In this document: piece by piece, positions 1 through 5,512 of the stretch
How the letters are laid out: every line of letters begins with the position of its first letter
Position numbering within the stretch: position 1 is the first letter of the stretch
NCBI GenBank assembly: GCA_934278005.1
Contig: CAKQWG010000132.1
Coordinates: 1-9,238 of the forward strand
Direction: 5' to 3'
DNA length: 9,238 bases
Origin: an uncultured Pirellulaceae bacterium
GTDB taxonomy: Bacteria; Planctomycetota; Planctomycetia; Pirellulales; Pirellulaceae
Made by a program: the position numbers and the translations under genes
Notes under the pieces: generated by a model
The model's database searches: none
What the model saw: the letters and a program-made list of their open reading frames with translations, nothing else
Told to the model about the DNA's origin: nothing

Positions 1-29
1 TTCGTGAATTCATTTCCGACCGGCGGCAG

Positions 30-96
30 ATAGTCGCCGAACCGCTCCGCCGGTTCGTAAATTCGTGTCCGACCGGCAGAGCGGTCGGGCGACTAT
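30..96. other. Predicted three-way-junction fold, repeat copy 1
   Basis: An 8-bp basal stem (30-37 with 89-96, ATAGTCGC/GCGACTAT) encloses two directly abutting hairpins. Each hairpin has a 7-bp stem and a 6-base loop: 38-44/51-57 with loop CTCCGC, and 69-75/82-88 with loop GCAGAG. The hairpins are joined by an 11-base AT-rich linker (58-68). The loops are complementary to each other at 5 of 6 positions. Because the element is a near palindrome, either strand can fold. Folding is inferred by eye, with no energy calculation. Confidence 0.55.
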
Positions 97-141
97 AAGC
101 CCGCTCCGCCGGTTCGTGAATTCATTTCCGACCGGCGGCAG

Positions 142-208
142 ATAGTCGCCGAACCGCTCCGCCGGTTCGTAAATTCGTGTCCGACCGGCGGAGCGGTCGG
201 ACGACTAT
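142..208. other. Predicted three-way-junction fold, repeat copy 2
   Basis: This has the same layout as copy 1: basal stem 142-149/201-208, with one mismatch at the junction-proximal pair (149/201), and hairpins 150-156/163-169 and 181-187/194-200. The hairpin loops CTCCGC and GCGGAG are perfect reverse complements, so a loop-loop (kissing) contact is possible. Both hairpin stems are fully conserved between copies. The substitutions fall in a loop, at the base of P1 and just outside the stem. Confidence 0.55.
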
Positions 209-230
209 GGGCAAATCATGCAGTAATTGG

Positions 231-2435
231 CTACTGCGAAGCCTTAGAGCTCACGGAACTAACGTGCTCATGCGTGTGGTCAGCGGTGCCACCGTGAGTA
301 AACGTCCGCTGGTGCACGAGCGTTTCGGCGTTCTCGTGGACATCCCTCGCGAACGCGCTGAGGTGCAGCTCGCCGCTGCTTGGCACAGGGAAATCGATTT
401 GCCAAGTCGCGAAGTTATCGCTGGTCGCGGTAGCGGAGCGATCATTCACGACAACTTGCTCGATCTCGTAGTTGTCGGTGGACATACCGCTGACACGAAT
501 GATGTCTGAGCCTAGCGGCCGAACATCCGTGATCACGGTGATCGGCGGCAGGGTGTCTTCGGGAGAGAGGTCGTAATAGTTCGCGGTGGCGGGATCGTCG
601 AGTTCATTGCCGGTCGAACGTGGGTAGAACACGGTTGTATTAACCTGCGAGAAAGTGAGCCGCAAATATTCGTGCCGATCGATCACACAACGCCAAATTC
701 CGTAGGCGCAGTCGTGCATGGCAAAGTCTTCAATGCGTACGCTCGGCGCACCGCAATGGAAAGCCCAGTGCGTATTCCAGACCTTGGTATTGCGCAAGTG
801 AAACGGCTGCTCACTAGGGGGCCCGATGCCCGCGACATCCGGATTGACTTCACCGGGTTTGCGGCTGGGGAAGCCTCCCAGGTTGATTCCGAATAGGCGT
901 TGGCAGTGCGCCTCATTGCCATCGAATCGGACAAACGGCAGCGTGCGAATGTCAACCTTCTTGTGAGTCCCATCGGGCTGCAGCACCAGAAGTTCTGGAT
1001 TGAAATGCTCGTCGGCGAACACCTCCATGCGAAATCCATCTTCATCGCACTCAGCCGCGACGTTGTTCGTGAAGCTATTGAGGCTGTTGGCCCACCAAAA
1101 GCCCGATCCTAGATTTTTGTCGTAGCCGAGCACTTGATCCGGTAGTGGCTGGCCACGCGAGGCGAGTACGGCCAGATTGTTATCGAGGATGTTGTAAACT
1201 TCCGTGCCATCTTCCAAAAAGTATCCGTGGCCTATGCTTTTGTAGCCGACGCAGTCCTTCACGACCAAGTACTGGGTGCCGTGGATGGTGATCCAGCGGT
1301 TATGGCTATCCCACACCGATGCACCGATCACACTGCTGCCACGCATGCTGTCGCCGGTTAAGTGAAAGTGAATTGGATATTTTCCTAGCACATCGCGTTT
1401 GCCCAGATGTCGAAACTCGGCGTAGCTGATGCTTCCCTGTGACCCCTCGTGGTACATCGTGTGACCGCGAACGCCGTTGGGCTCAGCCGACTCGACGACC
1501 ACATTTCGACTTAGATTTGCCACCTCGCCGCGGTAGTCTCCAGAGCCAAGGTGGTCGAACTGCAGCGGCTTGTCGAGCGAAACGATCTGGAGTTTCGAGT
1601 CGATACCTCCCCATGGTCGCATGCCAGTAATGATGCGCTCTTCAGTGGTCGGATCTTCGGCCACACTGTTTTGAACACCCTCCTTGTTGTATCTGGTCCC
1701 GATATAGCCGAACTGCCGCGTAGTGCCCGTGAGAATGATGCGGTCACCCTTTTTCCATCCCGCCAGCGTGGCGGGCATAACGATCTTAGACTCGCCGACT
1801 TTGGCGGTCTGATACGGAAGCTTGACCCATGTTCGTTCCAGCGGAGCACCGTGTAGATCCATTCGGCCACCGCAGCTAATAATCGCCGGGCAAGTTTCCT
1901 TGTCCATTCCCTCGATGTAGTGCAATCGAATTGTGGCTGTGAACTCACTCGGGATGGGAGCGAGGGCCGTTCCGACTTCGAGTGCAGGTTTTGAGAGGCC
2001 TGTGTGATTGTGAGCTGGGTCCATACTAGTCTGACAATCAAAACCATCCTCACTGTAATGATCTAGGTCTTCGACGCGGAGCAGGCCGACTTCCAAGCGC
2101 GTGTTGCGGTCGCGTGCGAATAGCAGTTCACCGGAGATTTGAATTCCGCGAATGACCTCGCTCGATTCGATGTCGTATCGAATGGAATGCCCGCGCTGGA
2201 TCAAGACCTTACTCTGGGCTTGGGGGACGGCTCCCGTCGACCAGACGTCCGGTGAGGACCAATTTCCGCTACCGGTGGATTTGATGACGTCCGCCTCGCT
2301 GGGTTCCCCATGTTCGTGTTCGTGGGCGTATTCGTGGGCGTTCGAAATGGACAGCGTTAGAGGCGAGTTCAGTGCGGTGATGAACAGCAGGAGGCTCGCG
2401 AAACTAATGCATTTGCAAGGTAGCAATCGGGTCAT
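231..2435 (-). CDS. Secreted G8-domain right-handed beta-helix protein (CEMIP/TMEM2-like)
   Basis: The product is 734 residues. Residues 1-33 form a signal peptide with a hydrophobic core at about 11-29. A G8 domain begins near residue 56 (GNWSSPDVWSTGAVP) and runs to roughly 180-205, containing GGRMDLHGAP (189-198). Residues 320-590 carry parallel beta-helix repeats. They include the stretch most diagnostic of the CEMIP/TMEM2/fibrocystin-L family: YPIHFHLTGD (353-362), NRWITIHGT (379-387) and GHGYFLEDG (402-410). An Ig-like sandwich follows at about 630-712. Eukaryotic relatives bind or depolymerise hyaluronan, so a role with an extracellular polysaccharide is plausible but inferred. Both mature ends are histidine-rich (34-42 HEYAHEHEH; 714-724 with HTHEH), suggesting metal binding. 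It is the last gene of the unit, 53 bases after the lipoprotein gene. The chosen ATG gives the signal peptide; no strong ribosome binding site is visible. The substrate is unknown. Confidence 0.85.
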   Translation of the reverse strand: MTRLLPCKCISFASLLLFITALNSPLTLSISNAHEYAHEHEHGEPSEADVIKSTGSGNWSSPDVWSTGAVPQAQSKVLIQRGHSIRYDIESSEVIRGIQISGELLFARDRNTRLEVGLLRVEDLDHYSEDGFDCQTSMDPAHNHTGLSKPALEVGTALAPIPSEFTATIRLHYIEGMDKETCPAIISCGGRMDLHGAPLERTWVKLPYQTAKVGESKIVMPATLAGWKKGDRIILTGTTRQFGYIGTRYNKEGVQNSVAEDPTTEERIITGMRPWGGIDSKLQIVSLDKPLQFDHLGSGDYRGEVANLSRNVVVESAEPNGVRGHTMYHEGSQGSISYAEFRHLGKRDVLGKYPIHFHLTGDSMRGSSVIGASVWDSHNRWITIHGTQYLVVKDCVGYKSIGHGYFLEDGTEVYNILDNNLAVLASRGQPLPDQVLGYDKNLGSGFWWANSLNSFTNNVAAECDEDGFRMEVFADEHFNPELLVLQPDGTHKKVDIRTLPFVRFDGNEAHCQRLFGINLGGFPSRKPGEVNPDVAGIGPPSEQPFHLRNTKVWNTHWAFHCGAPSVRIEDFAMHDCAYGIWRCVIDRHEYLRLTFSQVNTTVFYPRSTGNELDDPATANYYDLSPEDTLPPITVITDVRPLGSDIIRVSGMSTDNYEIEQVVVNDRSATATSDNFATWQIDFPVPSSGELHLSAFARDVHENAETLVHQRTFTHGGTADHTHEHVSSVSSKASQ

Positions 2436-2488
2436 GATATGGTTTGCCTAAGGAAATGGGCGAATGTGAGTGGCGCGGATAGGGCGGT

Positions 2489-2989
2489 TCAGTCGACTTG
2501 ATCTGGATCGCGCGAGTCGAGACCTCGGCTTGCGCTTCGTTTCGAAACGGAAACCCGGTCGAGTTCAATTGGATCCAGAGCGTTGTCTCGCGGTAGAATG
2601 CTCGCCCTGAGATCCGAGCGTTTGGGATCGGCAAAGCGTCCCTGGAGTCTGTCGGTGGCATTGGAACTCTCCGGATCATCGATCCACATGACTCCCAGTT
2701 CGTAGTCACCGAGCGGAATTCCGTCGCCGGCCTGATACGTCGTGACCTCGAAGCTGCCGTCCTCGCGAACCGTGGCTTTGGGCCGAGTTCCTCGTTCGTC
2801 AAACGAACGATTGTCAGTTGGATAGAAGATCACGAATGCCCCCGCCGCGGGCTTGCCGTTGATGAGCAACGAACCATGGGCGGGGAAAAGTTCGGGCCTC
2901 TGCTCCGACGGTCCGCAGCCGATCGCAAGGCTGCACAACAACAGGGTGAGAGAAGGCTTAAGTTTGTGGATCTGTTTAAGAAAGGGCAT
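2489..2989 (-). CDS. Planctomycete transthyretin-like (carboxypeptidase-regulatory-type) lipoprotein
   Basis: The product is 166 residues. A lysine-containing N-terminus and hydrophobic stretch (12-24) lead to a lipobox with cysteine at residue 25 (LAIGC), so it should be lipid-anchored after signal peptidase II cleavage. The mature part is a single small beta-sandwich of the carboxypeptidase-regulatory/transthyretin-like type. It shows HGSLLINGKPAAGAFVIFYP (38-57), an acidic DGSFEVTTY strand (77-85), GDYELGVMW (94-102) and a RFADPKRSDLRASI segment near 117-130. Such lipoproteins are common in planctomycetes, often next to DUF1559 genes as here, but have no established biochemical role. Binding to a partner or to surface carbohydrate is only a guess. 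It lies 146 bases after the DUF1559 stop and 53 bases before the G8 gene, all on one strand. The last ~15 residues are charged and probably disordered. Confidence 0.8.
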   Translation of the reverse strand: MPFLKQIHKLKPSLTLLLCSLAIGCGPSEQRPELFPAHGSLLINGKPAAGAFVIFYPTDNRSFDERGTRPKATVREDGSFEVTTYQAGDGIPLGDYELGVMWIDDPESSNATDRLQGRFADPKRSDLRASILPRDNALDPIELDRVSVSKRSASRGLDSRDPDQVD

Positions 2990-3090
2990 AGCGAAGTGGA
3001 TGGGCTAAGGTGGCAGGGATTTCGCACAGCGACGCAATAAAAATGAAGTCGAAGCGCAACAAAGTCGCGATGGCGGCCCGCAAGTGGCGT

Positions 3091-3102
3091 GGCTATATAG
3101 CC
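3091..3102. promoter_or_regulatory. Perfect 12-bp palindrome between DUF1559 and lipoprotein genes
   Basis: GGCTATATAGCC is a perfect palindrome in the 146-base gap between the DUF1559 stop and the lipoprotein start. It could be an internal operator, a small hairpin where the transcript is processed, or chance. No canonical internal promoter is clear around it. Confidence 0.3.
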
Positions 3103-3135
3103 GACTCTACGAGCCTCGGCACAGAGCGCGAGCAA

Positions 3136-4101
3136 TTAGAACTCTTGAAGAACTTCGCCGGAGTTGAGCGTTGTGAGCCCGATAAAGGTGACGTTGTTCA
3201 TCGTGTCGCTCAGCGAGCGCACGGAGCCGTCCGCCAACGCGATGTTGACCCCTCCCACATGGAAGCTAAACGGGTTGGCCCACTTATTGGATGCATTGAT
3301 AAAGCGAGGCCCGAGCGTCGTCAGCCCGTTGTCTTCAAATCCGTACATCCACCCCGCGCAAGGGCCAGCCCAGTAGTCAAACCAGCCGCCAAACTCCGGC
3401 GGGTTGCTCACCAGCGTCCTCTGCGTTCGGTCCCTACGCAGCCAGTTGGCTCGCCCGGCCGACTCGTGGATGATAATCGTGTTGGATGTACCGTCGGCGA
3501 TGGACGCAATGGTCGCCCCCTTGTCCTGCGTGAAAATTCCTTCGTTGGCCGGGCTTTTACCACCCGGCACATAGATGCGATAGGTTGCCGCATTGATGCC
3601 GCGCTGGCCGGCATAATCCGCTGTAAATGCCCCGCGATCCTCTTGAATCACCCAGCCGCTCGATAGACGCATGCGCAGTTTCTTCGTCAACTGTGTGCCA
3701 CCGGGCGACGCTGGACATTCGAAGAGCTGCAGCTTGGTTTCAATCGCCTGCCTGTTATTGGGCTCAAAGAACGAAGAGTTGTGGTCGTACAGATTGGCCA
3801 GCGCTGACTGCTCAAAAAAGGGCAGGATCTGCGGTATCCAACTGCCGTAGAAAAAGCTCCCGTCGGCTCGCTGATTGTAGTACGTCTCTTGGGGAAAGCG
3901 TTTCATGGCGCTTTCGTAATTATGCAGCGCCAGCGCTATTTGCTTCAGATTATTGGTGCACTGCATTCGCCGAGCGGCTTCGCGGGCGGCCTGCACTGCG
4001 GGCAGCAGCAAGCCGACGAGAATGCCAATGATGGCGATGACTACCAAAAGCTCGACGAGCGTGAAACCTAGCCGTCTAGAGCGCGCGCATACCGGGGCCA
4101 T
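3136..4101 (-). CDS. DUF1559 (SBP_bac_10) protein with type IV prepilin-like N-terminus
   Basis: The product is 321 residues. A short basic leader ends in RRLG|FTLVELLVVIAIIG, a textbook prepilin peptidase site. Cleavage would fall between G12 and F13, with glutamate at mature position 5 (E17) and one membrane helix at 13-35. The DUF1559 hallmark follows: LLLPAVQAAREAARRMQC, then NLKQIALALHNYES (51-64). The C-terminus has the conserved FHVGGVNIALADGSVRSLSD block (280-299; H281, D291, G292). The protein is probably membrane-anchored with the C-terminal beta domain outside the cytoplasm. These proteins form huge paralogous families in planctomycetes and are thought to be pseudopilin- or secretion-related, but their function is not established. 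It is the first gene of the minus-strand unit. The start is supported by an AGGAG 9 bases upstream. The sequence appears complete. Confidence 0.92.
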   Translation of the reverse strand: MAPVCARSRRLGFTLVELLVVIAIIGILVGLLLPAVQAAREAARRMQCTNNLKQIALALHNYESAMKRFPQETYYNQRADGSFFYGSWIPQILPFFEQSALANLYDHNSSFFEPNNRQAIETKLQLFECPASPGGTQLTKKLRMRLSSGWVIQEDRGAFTADYAGQRGINAATYRIYVPGGKSPANEGIFTQDKGATIASIADGTSNTIIIHESAGRANWLRRDRTQRTLVSNPPEFGGWFDYWAGPCAGWMYGFEDNGLTTLGPRFINASNKWANPFSFHVGGVNIALADGSVRSLSDTMNNVTFIGLTTLNSGEVLQEF

Positions 4102-4110
4102 ATAGAGAAT

Positions 4111-4115
4111 CTCCT
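4111..4115 (-). promoter_or_regulatory. Ribosome binding site of the DUF1559 gene
   Basis: The minus strand reads AGGAG here, 9 bases before the ATG at 4101. It is the strongest such signal in the minus-strand unit and fixes the start codon. Confidence 0.8.
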
Positions 4116-4128
4116 ATTGGAATTTCGA

Positions 4129-4159
4129 TGGCTGGCTGAGGCGGATGCCGTGGCTGGCT
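4129..4159. repeat. Short direct repeat in the DUF1559 leader
   Basis: TGGCTGGCT occurs at 4129-4137 and 4151-4159, 22 bases apart, between the start codon and the Fur-like dyad. It would be in the 5' untranslated region of the DUF1559 transcript. No function is apparent. Confidence 0.4.
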
Positions 4160-4169
4160 AGGTCTTTAA

Positions 4170-4186
4170 TTGAGAATCAATCTCAA
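4170..4186. promoter_or_regulatory. Fur-family-like dyad upstream of the DUF1559 gene
   Basis: TTGAGAATCAATCTCAA has perfect 6-bp arms (4170-4175, 4181-4186) around ATCAA. Its inner 15 bases match the 7-1-7 Fur consensus TGATAATnATTATCA at 11 of 14 positions. It lies 69-85 bases upstream of the DUF1559 start. A weak candidate promoter on the minus strand (-35 TTGTGC at 4216-4211, 16-base spacer, -10 TAACAT at 4194-4189) would put the transcript start inside this dyad, where a repressor would block initiation. Fur, Zur or PerR binding is an inference, and an unrelated regulator is possible. Confidence 0.4.
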
Positions 4187-4247
4187 GTATGTTAGCAGTG
4201 TAGCTATGGTGCACAAGGCCTTTTTGCGAAAAAACTCCCCGGTTTCT

Positions 4248-4284
4248 GCTGCGGCCATCGCGGCGCCGGCCCCGGCTCCGCAGC
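4248..4284. other. GC-rich nested inverted repeat in the divergent intergenic region
   Basis: An outer 7-bp stem pairs GCTGCGG (4248-4254) with CCGCAGC (4278-4284). Inside it, GCCGG (4265-4269) and CCGGC (4272-4276) form a tight inner dyad. It lies between the two divergent genes. On the minus strand it is followed, after about 13 bases, by six T residues. That could attenuate leftward transcription, but the spacing is poor for a terminator. Confidence 0.35.
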
Positions 4285-4338
4285 GAAATCGCCATGAATG
4301 CCACTGTATTTCGGGATTTGTACCGGTTTCGGTGCGGG

Positions 4339-4357
4339 CGTGACCAAACGTGTCACG
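4339..4357. promoter_or_regulatory. Inverted repeat upstream of csrA
   Basis: CGTGAC and GTCACG are perfect 6-bp arms around CAAACGT, about 90 bases upstream of the csrA start. The size and spacing fit a dimeric regulator site near the csrA promoter. I could not place a convincing -35/-10 pair for csrA. The AT-richer stretch GATAAGTAATT (4367-4377) is the best -10 neighbourhood. Confidence 0.35.
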
Positions 4358-4379
4358 GGCCTAGCTGATAAGTAATTGT

Positions 4380-4400
4380 GTTGGGAGGCGGCATCCCAAC
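4380..4400 (+). promoter_or_regulatory. csrA: Hairpin in the csrA leader
   Basis: GTTGGGA (4380-4386) pairs with TCCCAAC (4394-4400), leaving the 7-base loop GGCGGCA, 45 bases before the start codon. A GGA triplet sits at the top of the 5' arm and a second GGA lies in the ribosome binding site (AAGGAAG, 4431-4437). CsrA-type proteins bind GGA motifs, often in hairpins and over ribosome binding sites, so translational autoregulation is conceivable. This is inferred. Confidence 0.4.
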
Positions 4401-4444
4401 CACAACATTTCGCCGTAACCGTTCGAACTCAAGGAAGAATTAAG

Positions 4445-4657
4445 ATGCTAGTCCTAAGTCGCAAAGTGGGTGAGAAGCTGGTCATCGACGGTAACATTAC
4501 CTTGGAGGTTGTCCGCATCCAGGGCAATCGCGTCACGCTTGGCCTGGCCGCCCCTGCCGATGTCAAGATCCTGCGTGGCGAGTTGAATCAGAAACAGCTT
4601 CAGTCACCCAGTTCGGCAACGCCCGCCCAGCCTCTGTCGCTGCTGCAGGCGTCCTAG
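4445..4657 (+). CDS. csrA: CsrA/RsmA post-transcriptional regulator
   Basis: The product is 70 residues, a small dimeric RNA-binding protein that binds GGA-containing sites in mRNA leaders and alters translation or stability. The N-terminal strand MLVLSRKVGEKLVI and the VTLGLAAPADVKILRGEL block are typical of the family. L4 and R44, key RNA-contact positions in Escherichia coli CsrA, are both conserved. The start at 4445 is preferred over an in-frame TTG at 4376: it gives the universal ML(V/I)LSR N-terminus and has AAGGAAG at a good distance. Residues 48-70 (Q/S/P/A-rich) are non-conserved and probably disordered. The gene stands alone on the plus strand, divergent from the DUF1559 unit and convergent with the VWA gene. 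In other bacteria CsrA is linked to motility, biofilm and carbon storage; which targets apply here is unknown. Confidence 0.95.
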   Translation: MLVLSRKVGEKLVIDGNITLEVVRIQGNRVTLGLAAPADVKILRGELNQKQLQSPSSATPAQPLSLLQAS

Positions 4658-4764
4658 CGCGAACAGTGGCATAACCCCCTTCGCTTTCAAGCACGTCCCT
4701 CAGTTCGTCTTGGTAGCTGCTGGAGGCGTCGCTGCTGGAGGCGTTCTAGCGCGACCGGTAGCAT
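4609..4764 (+). repeat. Partial duplication of the csrA 3' end
   Basis: The csrA tail at 4637-4672 recurs at 4729-4764 with 31 of 36 bases identical at an offset of 92. The match CAGTTCG (4609/4701) falls at the same offset. The copy would read SLLEAF-stop against SLLQAS-stop in csrA, with the stop codon aligned. A further copy of the 15-base unit GCTGCTGGAGGCGTC is at 4716-4730, directly before the one at 4731-4745. The region 4658-4786 therefore looks like decayed duplicated csrA sequence plus a local 15-bp duplication. I see no strong terminator in it. Confidence 0.65.
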
Positions 4765-4786
4765 CCCGCGGAGCACCCGCTTTCGG

Positions 4787-5419
4787 CTAATTCATGTCTT
4801 GGTGCTCTTCGGCCGTGAATTCGTTAACGACAGCTTCACCCTGACTGCGCTGCTTTCGCATCCTGGCTACTTTTGCGCCGGTGTGGACGTATGCTGTGGC
4901 AATTTTATCTTTGGCAAACATAGCGGCGCCAGCGGCGTCCATACCCATGGCGCTGGCTTCGGCAAAGGCATCTTGATCGGCTCCCAGGAAGGTGAACTGC
5001 CAGCCGTACATTTTTTGCTGGTGCTGGATCATGTCTTTGATGCGCGGCTTGGAGAATTCCTGGCTCGAATTCTCCAGTCCATCTGTCATTACGACGAAGA
5101 CGACTAGGCCCGGGCGGTCTGCCTCGTTCATCTTGCTCAGACGTTCGCCGGTCTCGTTGATGGCGCGACCCACGGCGTCTAGCAAGGCCGTCGCGCCGCG
5201 CGGCACGAGCTCATACTTGGGCACGTCAGCCATCGGCACGCCCTTGTGCAGGAACTCGTAATCGGTATCGAACTGGACCAGAGTCAGCAGCGCTTCGCCC
5301 GGCTCTTTGGCCTGATTCTCGATAAACGCATTGACACCTCCCTCGGCGTCCGAGCGAATGTCTTGCATCGAACCGCTGCGATCGACAACCAGGGTGATAT
5401 CAGTCAAGTCAAGTTTCAT
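4787..5419 (-). CDS. Cytoplasmic von Willebrand factor A (VWA) domain protein
   Basis: The product is 210 residues, nearly all one VWA domain. The metal-ion-dependent adhesion site looks complete: DxSxS at D13-S15-S17 (DRSGSM), T77 in PRGATALLDAVG, and D113 in MTDGLENSS. The segment FTFLGADQDAFAEASAMGMD (142-161) is typical of small stand-alone bacterial VWA proteins. There is no signal peptide or membrane segment, so it should act in the cytoplasm, presumably binding a protein partner through a divalent metal. No AAA+ ATPase (MoxR-type) or tellurium-resistance partner is adjacent. The start is supported by AGGAG 7 bases upstream. It is transcribed alone, convergent with csrA and divergent from blaI. 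Its partner and process are unknown. Confidence 0.88.
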   Translation of the reverse strand: MKLDLTDITLVVDRSGSMQDIRSDAEGGVNAFIENQAKEPGEALLTLVQFDTDYEFLHKGVPMADVPKYELVPRGATALLDAVGRAINETGERLSKMNEADRPGLVVFVVMTDGLENSSQEFSKPRIKDMIQHQQKMYGWQFTFLGADQDAFAEASAMGMDAAGAAMFAKDKIATAYVHTGAKVARMRKQRSQGEAVVNEFTAEEHQDMN

Positions 5420-5426
5420 AGTGGTG

Positions 5427-5431
5427 CTCCT
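5427..5431 (-). promoter_or_regulatory. Ribosome binding site of the VWA gene
   Basis: The minus strand reads AGGAG, 7 bases before the ATG at 5419. A possible -10 (GATAAT, plus-strand 5467-5472) lies upstream, but no -35 stands at an acceptable distance. TTGACC at 5494-5499 is 21 bases away, which is too far. Confidence 0.75.
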
Positions 5432-5512
5432 GTAGAGTGGCAGGGATGGGATTTCGACAAGCTTCTATTATCGTGCCCCGCCGTGACACCTTAGGTCAAC
5501 CGGTACACAGTC

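Larger units (their letters stand above)
1..212. repeat. Two tandem copies of a 112-bp palindrome-rich intergenic repeat
   Basis: Bases 1-100 match 113-212 at an offset of 112 with four substitutions (positions 78/190, 89/201, 97/209 and 98/210). Bases 101-112 link the copies, and the first copy may continue left of the window. Each unit is built from two half-units (1-53 and 54-112). Both begin TTCGT(G/A)AATTC and contain a CCGACCGGC(G/A)G core, and within them the element ACCGCTCCGCCGGT alternates in orientation. The array starts 18 bases past the stop codon of the G8-domain gene and so lies in its 3' untranslated region. It resembles the REP/BIME class of palindromic intergenic repeats in layout, but I do not recognise the family. 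It contains no convincing gene. Confidence 0.9.

Noticed and set aside
1..212. CRISPR array
   Set aside because: There are only two long units with no unique spacers of constant length. The similarity runs through almost the whole unit and is internally palindromic.
177..509. Plus-strand reading frame overlapping the repeat and the G8 gene
   Set aside because: It is antisense to the well-supported C-terminal domain of the G8 protein. It has no recognisable motif, and its start lies inside the repeat.
1511..2053. Minus-strand 180-codon frame inside the G8 gene
   Set aside because: It is an out-of-frame shadow of the G8 coding sequence with arginine/serine-rich composition and no domain.
3010..3666. 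Plus-strand 218-codon frame opposite DUF1559
   Set aside because: It is the antisense shadow of a clearly conserved DUF1559 protein. Its composition is arginine/valine/proline-rich with no family features.
4376..4444. N-terminally extended CsrA starting at TTG 4376
   Set aside because: The 23 extra residues match nothing in the family and would translate through the leader hairpin. The ATG at 4445 gives the canonical N-terminus and has its own ribosome binding site.
4658..4786. Rho-independent terminator between the convergent csrA and VWA genes
   Set aside because: The best stem found (GCGG/CCGC near 4770) is only 4 bp and is followed by three T residues, too weak to call on either strand.
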